64,000 nucleotides of DNA. Origin: Curtobacterium sp. VKM Ac-1395. Lineage in GTDB: Bacteria > Actinomycetota > Actinomycetes > Actinomycetales > Microbacteriaceae. Below are positions 32,923 through 41,902 of the stretch, one piece after another (position 1 is the first letter of the stretch; each line of letters opens with the position of its first letter). A model generated the notes under the pieces. The model was not told where the DNA came from. It worked only from the letters and a program-made list of their open reading frames with translations, and searched no databases. The position numbers were made by a program, and so were the translations under genes. The stretch spans positions 205,977-269,976 of the forward strand of contig NZ_JADKRX010000004.1 of the NCBI RefSeq assembly GCF_015350975.1. Direction: 5' to 3'.

Positions 32923-34554
32923 CTACAACCAGCTCGGCAGCCAGTAGTGGGACCGGACGAAGTCCCACGGGACCTGCAGCGCCGTCCACATCGGGTACCA
33001 GTACGCCGTGGCGAGCAGCACCACCCCGAGGTACACGCCGATCCACACGATCGCCCTGGTCTGACGGGGGCGGGGGTCCTCCCGGGACCCGAGCAGCACC
33101 CCGATCACCGCGGCGAGCGCCATGACCATGTAGGGCTCGAACGCGATCGTGTAGAACTGGAAGACCGTCCGGTCGACGTACAGCAACCACGGCAGGTACC
33201 CAGCGCCGACGCCCATCGCGACGAAGCCGTACTCCCACCGGCGCCGCAGGACGAACCACACCAGCAGCACGATGACGGCGGCCACCGCCGGGTACCAGAT
33301 GAACGGGTCGGCGATGCCCGTGATCGCCGCTCCGCACCGGGTGGTCGCACAGCCGGACTCGCCGGCGTTCGTGCCGACGTAGTACATCGACGTCGGCCGC
33401 TGCATCAGCAGCCAGAGCAGCGGGTTCGCCTGGTACGAGTGCGGCGTGTGCAGGCCGATGTTGAAGCCGTAGATCTCCGACTGGTAGTGCCACCAGTTCT
33501 GCAGGCTGTCCGGCACCCACGACAGCACGCCCCGCCACCGCTGCCCACCGGACGCGATCCACTGGCGGTCCCAGCCGTCCTTCGACACGAACCAGCCGGT
33601 CCACGACACCACGTAGGTGACGGCGGCGATCGGCACGGTGAGCAGGAACGACACGGGGGCCTGTTGCAGGAACGCGCTCGAGGACCAGAACTCGATGCCG
33701 GCCCGCTTCCGCAGCATCATGTCGACGAGCACGGAGTACACCGCGAAGAACGCCAGGAAGTACATCCCCGTCCACTTGGTGCTCGTGGCGAGCCCGAGCG
33801 CCAGCCCCATCGCGAGCAACCACGGACGCCACCACAGCACCGGCCCCCACAGGGTGTCGCGGCCGGCGGCGACACGCTCCGCCACCCAGCGGTCCAGCCG
33901 GCGTTCCGTCCACCGCCGGTCGAGCAGCAGTGCCCCGAAGCCGAGCAGCACGAAGAACGTGACGATGCCGTCGAGCAGCGTCACGCGGGACATCACGATC
34001 GCCTGACCGTCGACCGCCATGAACCCGCCGGCGAGCGTGCCGACGAGCGTCGACCGGAACAGCGACCGGGCGATCACCGCGACCAGGAACACCGTGGCGA
34101 TGCCGAGCACCGCGACGGCGAAGCGCCAGCCGAAGGCGTTGTCCGGGCCGAACAGCAGCATGCCGAGCCCGATGAGGTACTTGCCGAGCGGCGGGTGCGC
34201 GATGAACTCTGCGGCACTGGTGAAGATGTCGGTCTGCCCGTCGGTGAACCGCTGGTCGGTCGTCGGGCTCGTCTGGTCGGTCGGGTTCGCAGGCCAGGTT
34301 CCCTCGTAGCCCAGGTGGACGATGGACCAGCCGTCCTTGACGTAGTAGGTCTCGTCGAACACCAGCGCGTGCGGGCGCCCGAGGTCAATCAGGCGCAGCA
34401 GCGCGGCCAGCACGGTGACCGCGATCGGTCCGCCCCAGCGCCACGCGGCGAGCCGCCAGCCGACCGACAGCAGCCGGCCCCACCAGTCGTCGAGACGCGA
34501 CCCGCGGGCGACGTCGGGCGCAGAGGAGGGTGCGTCGGCCAGGTCCGTGGTCAC
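32923..34554 (-). CDS. pmt: Dolichyl-phosphate-mannose--protein mannosyltransferase (PMT family)
   Basis: 543 residues with about eleven membrane helices. PMT signatures: HALVFDETYYVKDGWS (the catalytic D-E pair in the first extracellular loop), AEFIAHPPLGKYLIGLG, and the C-terminal DUF/PMT 4-TM domain ending HYWLPSW. It moves mannose from polyprenyl-phosphate-mannose to Ser/Thr of exported proteins, coupled to the Sec pathway. GTG at 34554 follows TAGGAT (minus strand, 34562-34567) by seven bases. The gene is divergent from rsmI, an arrangement that is widely kept in actinobacteria. Confidence 0.92.
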   Translation of the reverse strand: MTTDLADAPSSAPDVARGSRLDDWWGRLLSVGWRLAAWRWGGPIAVTVLAALLRLIDLGRPHALVFDETYYVKDGWSIVHLGYEGTWPANPTDQTSPTTDQRFTDGQTDIFTSAAEFIAHPPLGKYLIGLGMLLFGPDNAFGWRFAVAVLGIATVFLVAVIARSLFRSTLVGTLAGGFMAVDGQAIVMSRVTLLDGIVTFFVLLGFGALLLDRRWTERRLDRWVAERVAAGRDTLWGPVLWWRPWLLAMGLALGLATSTKWTGMYFLAFFAVYSVLVDMMLRKRAGIEFWSSSAFLQQAPVSFLLTVPIAAVTYVVSWTGWFVSKDGWDRQWIASGGQRWRGVLSWVPDSLQNWWHYQSEIYGFNIGLHTPHSYQANPLLWLLMQRPTSMYYVGTNAGESGCATTRCGAAITGIADPFIWYPAVAAVIVLLVWFVLRRRWEYGFVAMGVGAGYLPWLLYVDRTVFQFYTIAFEPYMVMALAAVIGVLLGSREDPRPRQTRAIVWIGVYLGVVLLATAYWYPMWTALQVPWDFVRSHYWLPSWL

Positions 34555-34607
34555 CCGCACGATCCTACGGATGCGGCGCACGGGCTCGCTGCGACGACAA
34601 TGGGGCT

Positions 34608-35429
34608 GTGATCGTGCTCGCAGCAACTCCCATCGGCAACCTCGGCGACGCGTCGCGCCGACTCGTCGAGACCCTCTCGAACGCCACGATCGTGGCCGCG
34701 GAGGACACCCGCACCGCGATCCACCTGATGCGGGCACTCGGGATCGAGAACCGCCCGCGGCTCATCCCGCTGCACGAGCACAACGAACGGGCCCGCGCGG
34801 CCGAGGTCGTCGAGCTCGCCAGGGACGCCGACGTGGTCGTCCTGACCGACGCCGGCATGCCCGGCATCAGCGACCCGGGCTTCCCCCTGGTCGAGGCCGC
34901 GGCCGCCGCCGGCGTGACCGTGACCGCGCTCCCGGGACCGTCCGCCGTGCTCATGGCGCTCGCCGTCTCGGGCCTGCCGACCGACCGCTTCACCTTCGAG
35001 GGCTTCCCGACGCGCAAGCATGGGGAGCGCCGCCGGGTCTTCGAGGCCCTGGCGGGGGAGCAGCGGACGATGGTCTTCTTCGAGTCGCCGCACCGGCTCG
35101 CCGACACGCTGGTCGACATGGCCGCCGCGTTCGGCGACGACCGCCGCGGTGTCGTCTGCCGCGAGCTCACGAAGCTCTACGAAGAGGTCAAGCGGGACTC
35201 GCTCGCCGGGCTCGCCGCCTGGGCAGCGGACGGCGTCCGCGGGGAGATCTGCGTCGTCGTGGCCGGGGCGTCCGCCTCGGACGACGTCGTCTCGATCGAG
35301 GACGGCGTCCGCCTGGTCCTCGAACGCGTCGCCGCCGGCACCCGCATGAAGGAGGCCTCCGCAGCCGTCGCGGACGCGACCGGCCTCTCCAAGCGCGACC
35401 TGTACGAAGGCGCGCTCGCCGCGCGGTAG
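34608..35429 (+). CDS. rsmI: 16S rRNA (cytidine-1402-2'-O)-methyltransferase RsmI
   Basis: 273 residues. The tetrapyrrole-methylase fold shows LAATPIGNLGD at the start, VAAEDTR (~28-34), DAGMPGISDPG (~81-91), and LPGPSAVLMAL for S-adenosylmethionine. RsmI methylates the 2'-O of C1402 in the decoding centre of 16S rRNA. GTG at 34608 is the family-consistent start (protein begins V-I-V-L-A-A-T-P); GTG 34614 is two codons later. The spacing to the divergent PMT gene is 53 bases. It is the first gene of a run that leads to metG, tatD and rsmA. Confidence 0.92.
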   Translation: MIVLAATPIGNLGDASRRLVETLSNATIVAAEDTRTAIHLMRALGIENRPRLIPLHEHNERARAAEVVELARDADVVVLTDAGMPGISDPGFPLVEAAAAAGVTVTALPGPSAVLMALAVSGLPTDRFTFEGFPTRKHGERRRVFEALAGEQRTMVFFESPHRLADTLVDMAAAFGDDRRGVVCRELTKLYEEVKRDSLAGLAAWAADGVRGEICVVVAGASASDDVVSIEDGVRLVLERVAAGTRMKEASAAVADATGLSKRDLYEGALAAR

Positions 35430-35442
35430 TCGCGAGCAGGAC

Positions 35443-35488
35443 CGGACGGGAGGTTCGGTGCGGGCCCGCCACGAGCCTCTCCCCACCG
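35443..35488. repeat. Dispersed palindrome family A, degenerate copy
   Basis: CGGACGGGAGG (35443-35453) pairs imperfectly with CGAGCCTCTCCCCACCG on the right. It lies between rsmI and metG, which run the same way. The rest of the 180-base gap has no gene; the metG promoter hexamer is at its end. Confidence 0.65.
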
Positions 35489-35609
35489 ACACGGCCGCCC
35501 CGCCGCTGGCGCGTCGGTGCGGAACCGGCGGTGTGGGCCCAGGCTGCGTTCTCCACAGGCCGGTGCCGGACGCGTCACGCGGGATGCCCGCGCCCGTAGG
35601 ATGGTCCGC

Positions 35610-37187
35610 ATGTCCGACGGGTCCTCGTTCAGCATCACCACGCCGATCTTCTACGTGAACGACGTGCCCCACATCGGGCACGCCTACACCGAGGTCGCCG
35701 CCGACGTCCTCGCGCGGTGGCACCGCCAGCGCGGCGACGACACCTGGCTGCTCACGGGCACCGACGAGCACGGGCAGAAGATCCTGCGCACCGCCTCGGC
35801 CAACGACGTCTCCCCGCAGGAGTGGGCCGACCGCCTGGTGACCGACGCCTGGAAGCCGCTGCTCGACACCGTCGACGTCGCCAACGACGACTTCATCCGC
35901 ACCACCGACGCCCGCCACGAGCGCGGCGTGACCGCGTTCCTGCAGAAGCTCCACGACGACGGCTACATCTACGCCGGCGAGTTCGAGGGCTTCTACTGCG
36001 TGGGGTGCGAGGAGTACAAGCAGCCGAGCGACCTGGTGCCCGGCACCGGCGCGTACGAAGGCCAGCAGGTCTGCGCGATCCACTCCATCCCGGTCGAGGT
36101 CCTGGCCGAGCGCAACTACTTCTTCCGGATGTCCGACTTCGAGCAGCGGTTGCTCGACCTGTACGAGTCGAACCCCGAGTTCATCCAGCCCGAGAGCGTC
36201 CGCAACGAGATCGTCTCCTTCGTCAAGCAGGGGCTGCGCGACCTCTCCATCTCGCGGTCGAGCTTCGACTGGGGCATCAAGATCCCGTGGGACCACGACC
36301 ACGTGCTCTACGTGTGGTTCGACGCCCTGCTCAACTACGTCACGGCGCTCGGGTACGGCAGCGACGACGACGAGGCCTTCCGTCGCCTGTGGCCGAGCGT
36401 GCACGTCGTCGGCAAGGACATCGCCCGGTTCCATGCGGTGATCTGGCCCGCGATGCTCATGGCAGCCGGACTCCCGGTGCCCAAGCGCGTGTTCGGCCAC
36501 GGCTGGCTGCTCGTCGGCGGCGAGAAGATGTCGAAGTCGAAGCTCACCGGCATCGCGCCGTCGGAGATCACCGACACGTTCGGCTCCGACGCCTTCCGCT
36601 ACTACTTCCTCCGCGCCATCACCTTCGGGCAGGACGGCAACTTCTCGTGGGAGGACATCTCCGCCCGCTACCAGGCCGAGCTCGCGAACGGCTTCGGCAA
36701 CCTGGCGTCGCGGATCCTCGCGATGCTGCAGAAGTACTTCGACGGTGCCGTCCCGTCGCGGGGCGCACTCGCGCCGTCCGACGTCGCGATCGACGACCTC
36801 GCGCGGTCCGTCACCGAGCGCGCCGACGCGGCGATCGAGTCGTTCGCGCCGCACGACGCCATCGCGACCACGTGGGAGCTCGTCGACGCGCTGAACGGGT
36901 ACATCACCGAGCAGCAGCCGTGGGCACTGGCGAAGGACGACGCCCAGCGGGAGCGCCTCGGTACCGTGCTGACGACCGCCCTGCGCGGGCTCGGCACGGT
37001 CGCCGTGCTGGTCTCCCCGGTGATGCCGAAGGCCACCGCGAAGCTCTGGGCCTCGATCGGTGCCGGCGGAACGATCGACGAGCAGCGGGTCGACCGCGCC
37101 TTCGACTGGCAGGGCGCGGACCAGGTGACGCCGCTGGAGTCCGGGCTCTTCCCGCGCATCGAGCAGGCGGAACAGGGCGCAGCGTGA
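35610..37187 (+). CDS. metG: Methionyl-tRNA synthetase
   Basis: 525 residues, a class I synthetase. HIGH motif at 21-24 (PHIGHAY), a zinc-binding connective peptide with CVGC and a following CAIH, and KMSKS at 306-310. The C-terminal anticodon-binding helical domain is present but the extra EMAP/Trbp111 domain is not, as in most actinobacteria. It charges tRNA-Met. ATG 35610 is chosen because TAGGAT (35597-35602) ends seven bases before it; ATG 35601 would overlap that hexamer. The stop overlaps tatD (GTGA). Confidence 0.95.
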   Translation: MSDGSSFSITTPIFYVNDVPHIGHAYTEVAADVLARWHRQRGDDTWLLTGTDEHGQKILRTASANDVSPQEWADRLVTDAWKPLLDTVDVANDDFIRTTDARHERGVTAFLQKLHDDGYIYAGEFEGFYCVGCEEYKQPSDLVPGTGAYEGQQVCAIHSIPVEVLAERNYFFRMSDFEQRLLDLYESNPEFIQPESVRNEIVSFVKQGLRDLSISRSSFDWGIKIPWDHDHVLYVWFDALLNYVTALGYGSDDDEAFRRLWPSVHVVGKDIARFHAVIWPAMLMAAGLPVPKRVFGHGWLLVGGEKMSKSKLTGIAPSEITDTFGSDAFRYYFLRAITFGQDGNFSWEDISARYQAELANGFGNLASRILAMLQKYFDGAVPSRGALAPSDVAIDDLARSVTERADAAIESFAPHDAIATTWELVDALNGYITEQQPWALAKDDAQRERLGTVLTTALRGLGTVAVLVSPVMPKATAKLWASIGAGGTIDEQRVDRAFDWQGADQVTPLESGLFPRIEQAEQGAA

Positions 37188-38092
37188 GCGACGTGCACCT
37201 CCGCACGCGTGGCGACGCGGCGGACCCGAAGCGGGACCTGTCCTACCCGCCGCTGCCGCAGGCACTCGTCGTGCCGGTGTACGACAACCACACGCACATG
37301 GAGATCGCCGACGGCGGGGACAACGCCCTCGACTACCGGGAGCACCTCGACCGCGCGTCGAGCGTCGGCGTCCGCGGTGTCGTGCAGGTCGGCACCGACC
37401 TCGCGACCTCGCAGTGGTCCGCGTCGATCGCCGCCCGTGAGCCCCGCGTGCTCGCCGCGGTGGCGCTGCACCCGAACGAAGCACCCGCGCTCGATGCCCA
37501 GGGACTCCTCGACGAGCACCTGGCCGGGATCGCGGAACTCGCCGCGATGCCCCGGGTCCGGGCGATCGGCGAGACCGGCCTCGACTTCTTCCGCACCGGC
37601 GACGACGGCCGCGACGCCCAGGTCCGCTCGTTCGAGGAGCACATCCGGATCGCCAAGGAGCACGACCTCGCGCTGACGATCCACGACCGCGACGCCCACG
37701 ACGCCGTGGTGGAGGTCCTCGACCGCGTCGGCGCCCCGGAGAAGACCGTCTTCCACTGCTTCTCCGGCGGCCCCGACCTGGCCCGGCTCTGCGCCGAGCG
37801 CGGCTGGTACATGTCCTTCGCGGGCACGGTCACGTTCAAGAACGCTCAACTGCTCCGCGACGCCCTGCACGTCGCCCCCCGGCACCTGGTCATGGTCGAG
37901 ACCGACGCGCCCTACCTGACGCCCACGCCGTTCCGCGGCCGGCCGAACGCCCCCTACCTGATCCCGCTCACCCTCCGCTCGATGGCCGAGACCCTCGGCA
38001 CCGACGCCTCGATGCTCGCGGCGCAGATCGCGTCGAACACCGAGCTCGTCTACGGCGCCTGGGATGCCGAGCCGGTGACGGTGGACGAATGA
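37184..38092 (+). CDS. tatD: TatD-family metal-dependent hydrolase
   Basis: 302 residues from GTG 37184, overlapping metG by four bases. The TIM-barrel metal site is complete: YDNHTHMEI (first H-x-H), GETGLDFF (Glu), [16 protein letters not shown] and ETDAPYLTP (final Asp). TatD enzymes are 3'-5' DNA exonucleases/DNases. The N terminus is about 30 residues longer than in E. coli TatD. The gene overlaps rsmA (ATGA). The rpfB gene that often stands between tatD and rsmA in other actinobacteria is absent. Confidence 0.92.
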   Translation: MSDVHLRTRGDAADPKRDLSYPPLPQALVVPVYDNHTHMEIADGGDNALDYREHLDRASSVGVRGVVQVGTDLATSQWSASIAAREPRVLAAVALHPNEAPALDAQGLLDEHLAGIAELAAMPRVRAIGETGLDFFRTGDDGRDAQVRSFEEHIRIAKEHDLALTIHDRDAHDAVVEVLDRVGAPEKTVFHCFSGGPDLARLCAERGWYMSFAGTVTFKNAQLLRDALHVAPRHLVMVETDAPYLTPTPFRGRPNAPYLIPLTLRSMAETLGTDASMLAAQIASNTELVYGAWDAEPVTVDE

Positions 38093-38937
38093 GCGCCCTG
38101 CTCGGTCCCGCCGAGATCCGCGACCTCGCCAGCCAGCTCGACGTCACCCCGACCAAGAAGCTCGGGCAGAACTTCGTGCACGACGCCAACACCGTCCGGC
38201 GCATCGTCGTCGCCGGCGGCGTGACGGCCACGTCGCAGGTGCTCGAGGTCGGGCCGGGCCTCGGATCGCTGACGCTCGGGCTGACCGAGACCGGCGCTCC
38301 CGTCACCGCGGTGGAGATCGACGGTCGGCTCGCAGCCCGACTGCCGGCGACCGTCGCCGCGATGCAGCCCGACGCCCGGCTGACGGTCGTGCACCAGGAC
38401 GCCCTCCGGCTCGCCGCGGCCGACCTCGCCGTCGCCCCGACGCACCTGGTCGCGAACCTGCCGTACAACATCTCCGTGCCCGTGCTGCTGCACCTGCTCG
38501 CGACCTTCCCGTCGATCGAGCGCTCGCTCGTCATGGTGCAGGCCGAGGTCGGGTACCGCCTCGCCGCGGACCCGGGGAGCAAGGTCTACGGCTCGCCGAG
38601 CGTCAAGGCCGCCTGGTACGGCTCGTGGCGGATCGCCGGGCAGGTCAGCCGCCAGGTGTTCTGGCCGGTGCCGAACGTCGACAGTGTGCTCGTCGGGTTC
38701 GTGCGGCACGACCCGCCGGGTGACGAGGAGCTGCGCGCGCAGGTGTTCGCCCTGGTCGACGCCGCCTTCCAGCAGCGCCGCAAGATGCTCCGCCAAGCCC
38801 TCTCCGGGCTCTTCGGCAGCAGTGCCGGCGCCTCCGAGATGCTCGAGGCCGCCGGGATCGCGCCGACGGCTCGCGGCGAGGAGCTCGGCGTCGACGAGTT
38901 CGTGCGTCTCGGCCGGACGGTCCTCGCCGCGGCCTAG
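38089..38937 (+). CDS. rsmA: 16S rRNA (adenine-1518/1519-N6)-dimethyltransferase RsmA/KsgA
   Basis: 282 residues, coupled to tatD by ATGA. Family motifs: [10 protein letters not shown] (~22-31), [15 protein letters not shown] (motif I, ~49-63), [11 protein letters not shown], and [11 protein letters not shown] (motif IV, the N-L-P-Y catalytic box). RsmA dimethylates two adenines in helix 45 of 16S rRNA during 30S assembly; loss gives kasugamycin resistance. The C-terminal domain is present. In many actinobacteria ispE follows directly, but here it is 6.5 kb downstream at 45420. Confidence 0.95.
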   Translation: MSALLGPAEIRDLASQLDVTPTKKLGQNFVHDANTVRRIVVAGGVTATSQVLEVGPGLGSLTLGLTETGAPVTAVEIDGRLAARLPATVAAMQPDARLTVVHQDALRLAAADLAVAPTHLVANLPYNISVPVLLHLLATFPSIERSLVMVQAEVGYRLAADPGSKVYGSPSVKAAWYGSWRIAGQVSRQVFWPVPNVDSVLVGFVRHDPPGDEELRAQVFALVDAAFQQRRKMLRQALSGLFGSSAGASEMLEAAGIAPTARGEELGVDEFVRLGRTVLAAA

Positions 38938-38972
38938 CGCCTCGCGTCGCCGCCGCTGGACTCGGCGCCGGC

Positions 38973-39512
38973 TCAGGCACCGGCACCGCCACCGGCACCG
39001 CCACCGGCACCGCCACCGGCACCAGCTCCGTTCGCCCGGAGTGCCGCGATGACCACTTCAGGGTCCTCGCACCGGAACGACAGGTCGCGCTTGCCCCGGA
39101 TCCGGAGGCGGACTCCTGGGCCGTTGTCCATGAGGACACCGGTGCCGGTCCCCAGGCCGAACCGGATGCCCCAGCCGCCCCACTGTGACCCGCGCAGCTC
39201 GACGGGGACCGCTTCGGTGATGGTCGCGGGGTCGATGGTGCGGCGGTACCAGAACGGTGTCATCCGGATGACGAGGGCGTCGTCGACCACGACGGACATC
39301 CGGGCGACGGCCAACGCAGCACCGAGGACGGCGACGACGACGATCGTGGCGATGGTGATCACGAGGTCGACGGTCGTCGGCTCGGAACCCGGAGACGCCG
39401 GTACCGTCAGCAGCACCACCGTGACGGCGACGCTGCTCAGCACCATCCCGATGCCGAGCAGCCGGAAGAGCCTCGACGTCCCGGTGTGTTCCTCGTGGCG
39501 CGCGTTCCCCAT
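38973..39512 (-). CDS. PH-domain-like membrane protein
   Basis: 179 residues. Two membrane helices (about 17-38 and 50-70) are followed by a bacterial PH-like domain: MSVVVDDALVIRMTPFWYRRTID and a C-terminal part of beta strands. The last 19 residues are low-complexity Gly/Ala (NGAGAGGGAGG...), encoded by a 12-bp microsatellite at 38978-39023, so length may vary between strains. ATG 39512 is preceded by CAGGAT six bases upstream, a C-variant of the leaderless hexamer. Function unknown. It converges on rsmA. Confidence 0.75.
   Translation of the reverse strand: MGNARHEEHTGTSRLFRLLGIGMVLSSVAVTVVLLTVPASPGSEPTTVDLVITIATIVVVAVLGAALAVARMSVVVDDALVIRMTPFWYRRTIDPATITEAVPVELRGSQWGGWGIRFGLGTGTGVLMDNGPGVRLRIRGKRDLSFRCEDPEVVIAALRANGAGAGGGAGGGAGGGAGA
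38978..39023. repeat. In-frame 12-bp microsatellite at the 3' end of a gene
   Basis: Three copies of CACCGGCACCGC and most of a fourth, encoding a Gly/Ala tail on the minus-strand PH-domain protein. As the unit is four codons, changes in copy number keep the frame. Confidence 0.85.
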
Positions 39513-39614
39513 GCACCCATCCTGCCGAGTACCGTCGCGCCTGTCGAGTCGTATGCCAGATGCGGTATCACGGGGGGTAGTGGTTGGACTCTCGGCCGCC
39601 ACTAGGCTCTCGAC

Positions 39615-40016
39615 GTGCACCGCCCGAACCGCCTGACCATCACCATCACGCTGCTGTTCGTGCTCGCCGGTCTGGTCGTCGGTGGGATCGCGGTGTCGCG
39701 GCTCCTGGTGGCACCGGGGAGTGACGTCGCCTGGGTGTCGGTGCTCCTCGCCGTCGGGATCGTCCTCTGGGGAGTGCACTTCGCCACGCTGGGGGCGCAC
39801 GACGACCCCGAGGACGACGCTCCGGCCACCGTCTCGACGCGGACCGAGCTCCTGACCTCCGCCATCGTCGCGGCGCTCGGGTACGTCCTGCTCCGGACGA
39901 GTTCGGACGTCCCGCCACTGCTGTGCCTGCTGGCGGTCGTGGTCGTCGTGGGCCTCGGCATGACCGAGCGCATCCTCCGGCGCCGACGGGCACGACGGCG
40001 TCCGTCCGAGGGCTGA
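39615..40016 (+). CDS. Small integral membrane protein, unknown
   Basis: 133 residues with four hydrophobic segments (about 8-30, 38-58, 78-95 and 102-120) and a positively charged tail (RRRRARRRPSEG), so the C terminus is probably cytoplasmic. I do not recognise the family. The GTG start at 39615 comes six bases after TAGGCT (39603-39608), a leaderless layout. It is divergent from the PH-domain gene and converges on the SDR gene across a family B repeat block. Confidence 0.7.
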   Translation: MHRPNRLTITITLLFVLAGLVVGGIAVSRLLVAPGSDVAWVSVLLAVGIVLWGVHFATLGAHDDPEDDAPATVSTRTELLTSAIVAALGYVLLRTSSDVPPLLCLLAVVVVVGLGMTERILRRRRARRRPSEG

Positions 40017-40025
40017 CACACACGC

Positions 40026-40160
40026 CGCACGGTGCGCGGTTCCTCAGCCCGTGCGAGGGCGACCGCCCCGTGCGGGCCGACAACCGCGCACGGGGTGGTC
40101 AACCTCGCACCGAGCAGACGACCGGCACCGACCAGCCGACTCGCACCGAGCAGACGAGCC
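40026..40160. repeat. Dispersed repeat family B, longest block
   Basis: Multiple words GCACGGTGCGCGGTTCC, CCCGTGCGAGG, CCCCGTGCGGGC, GCGCACGGGGTGGTCAACC, CTCGCACCGAGCAGACGA in both orientations, with CGCACCGAGCAGACGA repeated at 40106 and 40142. It fills the gap between two converging genes. Confidence 0.75.
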
Positions 40161-40167
40161 ACCCGCC

Positions 40168-40905
40168 TCAGTGTGCGGCGAGCATCTCGATGAGCTGCTG
40201 CTGCGTCCCGTCGCGCTCGGCCCACCGGAGCGGCAGGACGTTCTGCACGAGGATCTCCGGCGACGCCCCGGCCGACAGCAGCGCGATGACCTCGTCCAGG
40301 TAGGCGGACAGCGGCATCCCGCCGAAGTCCACACCCTCGCCCTGCAGGTCGGTCGCGACCGCCGGCGGCACGAGTTCGAGCACGGACACCGGGGAGCCGA
40401 CGAGCTGCTGCCGGAGCGACAGCGTGTACGAGTGCACGGCGGCCTTCATGGCGTTGTAGGTCGGAGTCGCGGTGAGTGGCGTGAAGGCCAGCCCGGACGA
40501 GACCGTCATGACGGTGGCGGTCGGCTGCGCGAGCAGGTGCGACAGGAAGGCGTCGACGAGCCGCACGGTGCCGAGGAAGTTCGTCGTGACGGTGGCCTCG
40601 GCGTCCGCGAGGTGCGCCGATGAGCGCAGGTCCTCCTGGCGCATGATCCCCGACATCGTGACGAGGGTGTCGAGCGCCGGGTAGGCCTCGGTGACGGAGG
40701 CGGCGGCGGCGGTGATCGAGGCCGCGTCGTCGACGTCGAGCTGCACGGTGCCGAACCCGTGCTCGGCGGCGAGGGAGTCGAGCAGCGACCGGCGGCGTCC
40801 ACCGATGACGACGGTGCTGCCGGCCTGCTGCAGGCGGAGGGCGAGCCCGAGGCCGATGCCCGAGGTCGCGCCGGAGATGAAGACGGTGGAGTTCGTGATG
40901 TCCAT
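40168..40905 (-). CDS. Short-chain dehydrogenase/reductase (classical SDR)
   Basis: 245 residues of the classical SDR fold: FISGATSGIGLGLALRL for NAD(P) (~9-25), NFLGTV (active-site Asn region), SSGLAFTPLTATPTYNAMK with catalytic Ser, Tyr and Lys (YxxxK). The opening and C-terminal WAERDGTQQQLIEML match the DltE-like group. ATG 40905 follows CATCGT by seven bases. It is divergent from an XRE/MmyB-like regulator, a pairing common in actinobacteria in which the regulator controls the SDR gene. Substrate unknown. Confidence 0.87.
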   Translation of the reverse strand: MDITNSTVFISGATSGIGLGLALRLQQAGSTVVIGGRRRSLLDSLAAEHGFGTVQLDVDDAASITAAAASVTEAYPALDTLVTMSGIMRQEDLRSSAHLADAEATVTTNFLGTVRLVDAFLSHLLAQPTATVMTVSSGLAFTPLTATPTYNAMKAAVHSYTLSLRQQLVGSPVSVLELVPPAVATDLQGEGVDFGGMPLSAYLDEVIALLSAGASPEILVQNVLPLRWAERDGTQQQLIEMLAAH

Positions 40906-40914
40906 GTCGACCAC

Positions 40915-40954
40915 GATGCCCGGGCGTCGACGGGTCATCCAGAGCCCGGACATC
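40915..40954. promoter_or_regulatory. Inverted repeat between SDR and XRE genes, candidate operator
   Basis: GATGCCCGGGC (40915-40925) and GCCCGGACATC (40944-40954): 11-bp arms with one mismatch and an 18-base spacer, in the shared promoter region of the divergent pair. The likely binder is the XRE/MmyB-like protein. Confidence 0.6.
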
Positions 40955-41007
40955 GGGGGACCGCCGGTCCCTGGCTCCGACGGGCGCCGCGCAGCAGACT
41001 GATCCGC

Positions 41008-41850
41008 ATGGACCGTCCCGAACTCGCCGACTTCCTCCGCCGTCGCCGGGAACTCCTGCGCCCGGAGGACGTCGGGCTGGGCGCAGGGGCCCGTCGGCGC
41101 ACGCCCGGGCTCCGCCGGGAGGAAGTGGCCGCCCTCGCGGGGATGTCGGCCGACTACTACACGCGCCTCGAACAGCAGCGGGGTCCGCAGCCGTCCGAGC
41201 AGATGGTCGTCGCGATCGCCCGCGCGCTCCGGTGCAGCCTCGACGAGCGCGACCACCTCCTCCGGCTCGCGGGTCACAACGCCCCGGTCCGCGTCCGCCG
41301 GTCGGACCACGTCGACCCGGCCATCCTCCGCGTGCTCGACCGACTCGAGGACACCCCGGCCATCGTCGTCAGCGACCTCGGTGAGACCCTCGTGGAGAAC
41401 CGGCTCGGTGCCGCGCTCCTCGGCAGCACCGTGGGCCTGACGGGCAACGAGCGCTACCAACCGTGGCGCTGGTTCATGACCGACACCGAACCCGCCCGGT
41501 ACGTGCCGGAGCAGCACGAGCGGCTGGCCAGGGCCCAGGTCGCCGCGCTCCGTGCCGCCGTCGGAGCAGCAGGCCCCGGCGACCGTCGGGCAGCGGCGCT
41601 CGTCGCCGACCTCGACGCGCAGAGCGAGGCGTTCCGTGACCTCTGGGCCCTGCACGAGGTGGCCAGCCGGTGGGAGGACCACAAGACCTTCGTGCACCCG
41701 GAACTCGGGCGGATCACCGTGGACTGCCAGGTGCTGCACACGTCGAACCAGGCGCAGGCGCTCCTGCTCTTCACGGCACCCGCCGGCAGCGAGGACGCCC
41801 AGAAGCTCGAACTGCTGGGCGTCGTCGGCGAGCAGGTCTTCACCGAGTAG
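41008..41850 (+). CDS. XRE-family regulator with MmyB-like ligand-binding domain
   Basis: 280 residues. The N-terminal HTH spans about residues 5-75 (RTPGLRREEVAALAGMSADYYTRLEQQRG is the diagnostic block, in two parts: RTPGLRREEVA and GMSADYYTRLEQ). The C-terminal half is the MmyB-like, PAS-type domain that binds a fatty acid in relatives (ENRLGAALLG, WRWFMTD, HPELGRITVDCQVL). MmyB controls methylenomycin production, but most homologues are local regulators. It is divergent from an SDR gene with an inverted repeat between, so it most likely controls that gene. Confidence 0.9.
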   Translation: MDRPELADFLRRRRELLRPEDVGLGAGARRRTPGLRREEVAALAGMSADYYTRLEQQRGPQPSEQMVVAIARALRCSLDERDHLLRLAGHNAPVRVRRSDHVDPAILRVLDRLEDTPAIVVSDLGETLVENRLGAALLGSTVGLTGNERYQPWRWFMTDTEPARYVPEQHERLARAQVAALRAAVGAAGPGDRRAAALVADLDAQSEAFRDLWALHEVASRWEDHKTFVHPELGRITVDCQVLHTSNQAQALLLFTAPAGSEDAQKLELLGVVGEQVFTE

Positions 41851-41902
41851 CACCGCGTCACACACCTGGCACCCGCCGACCGACCGTGCCTAGGGTGGAC
41901 GC

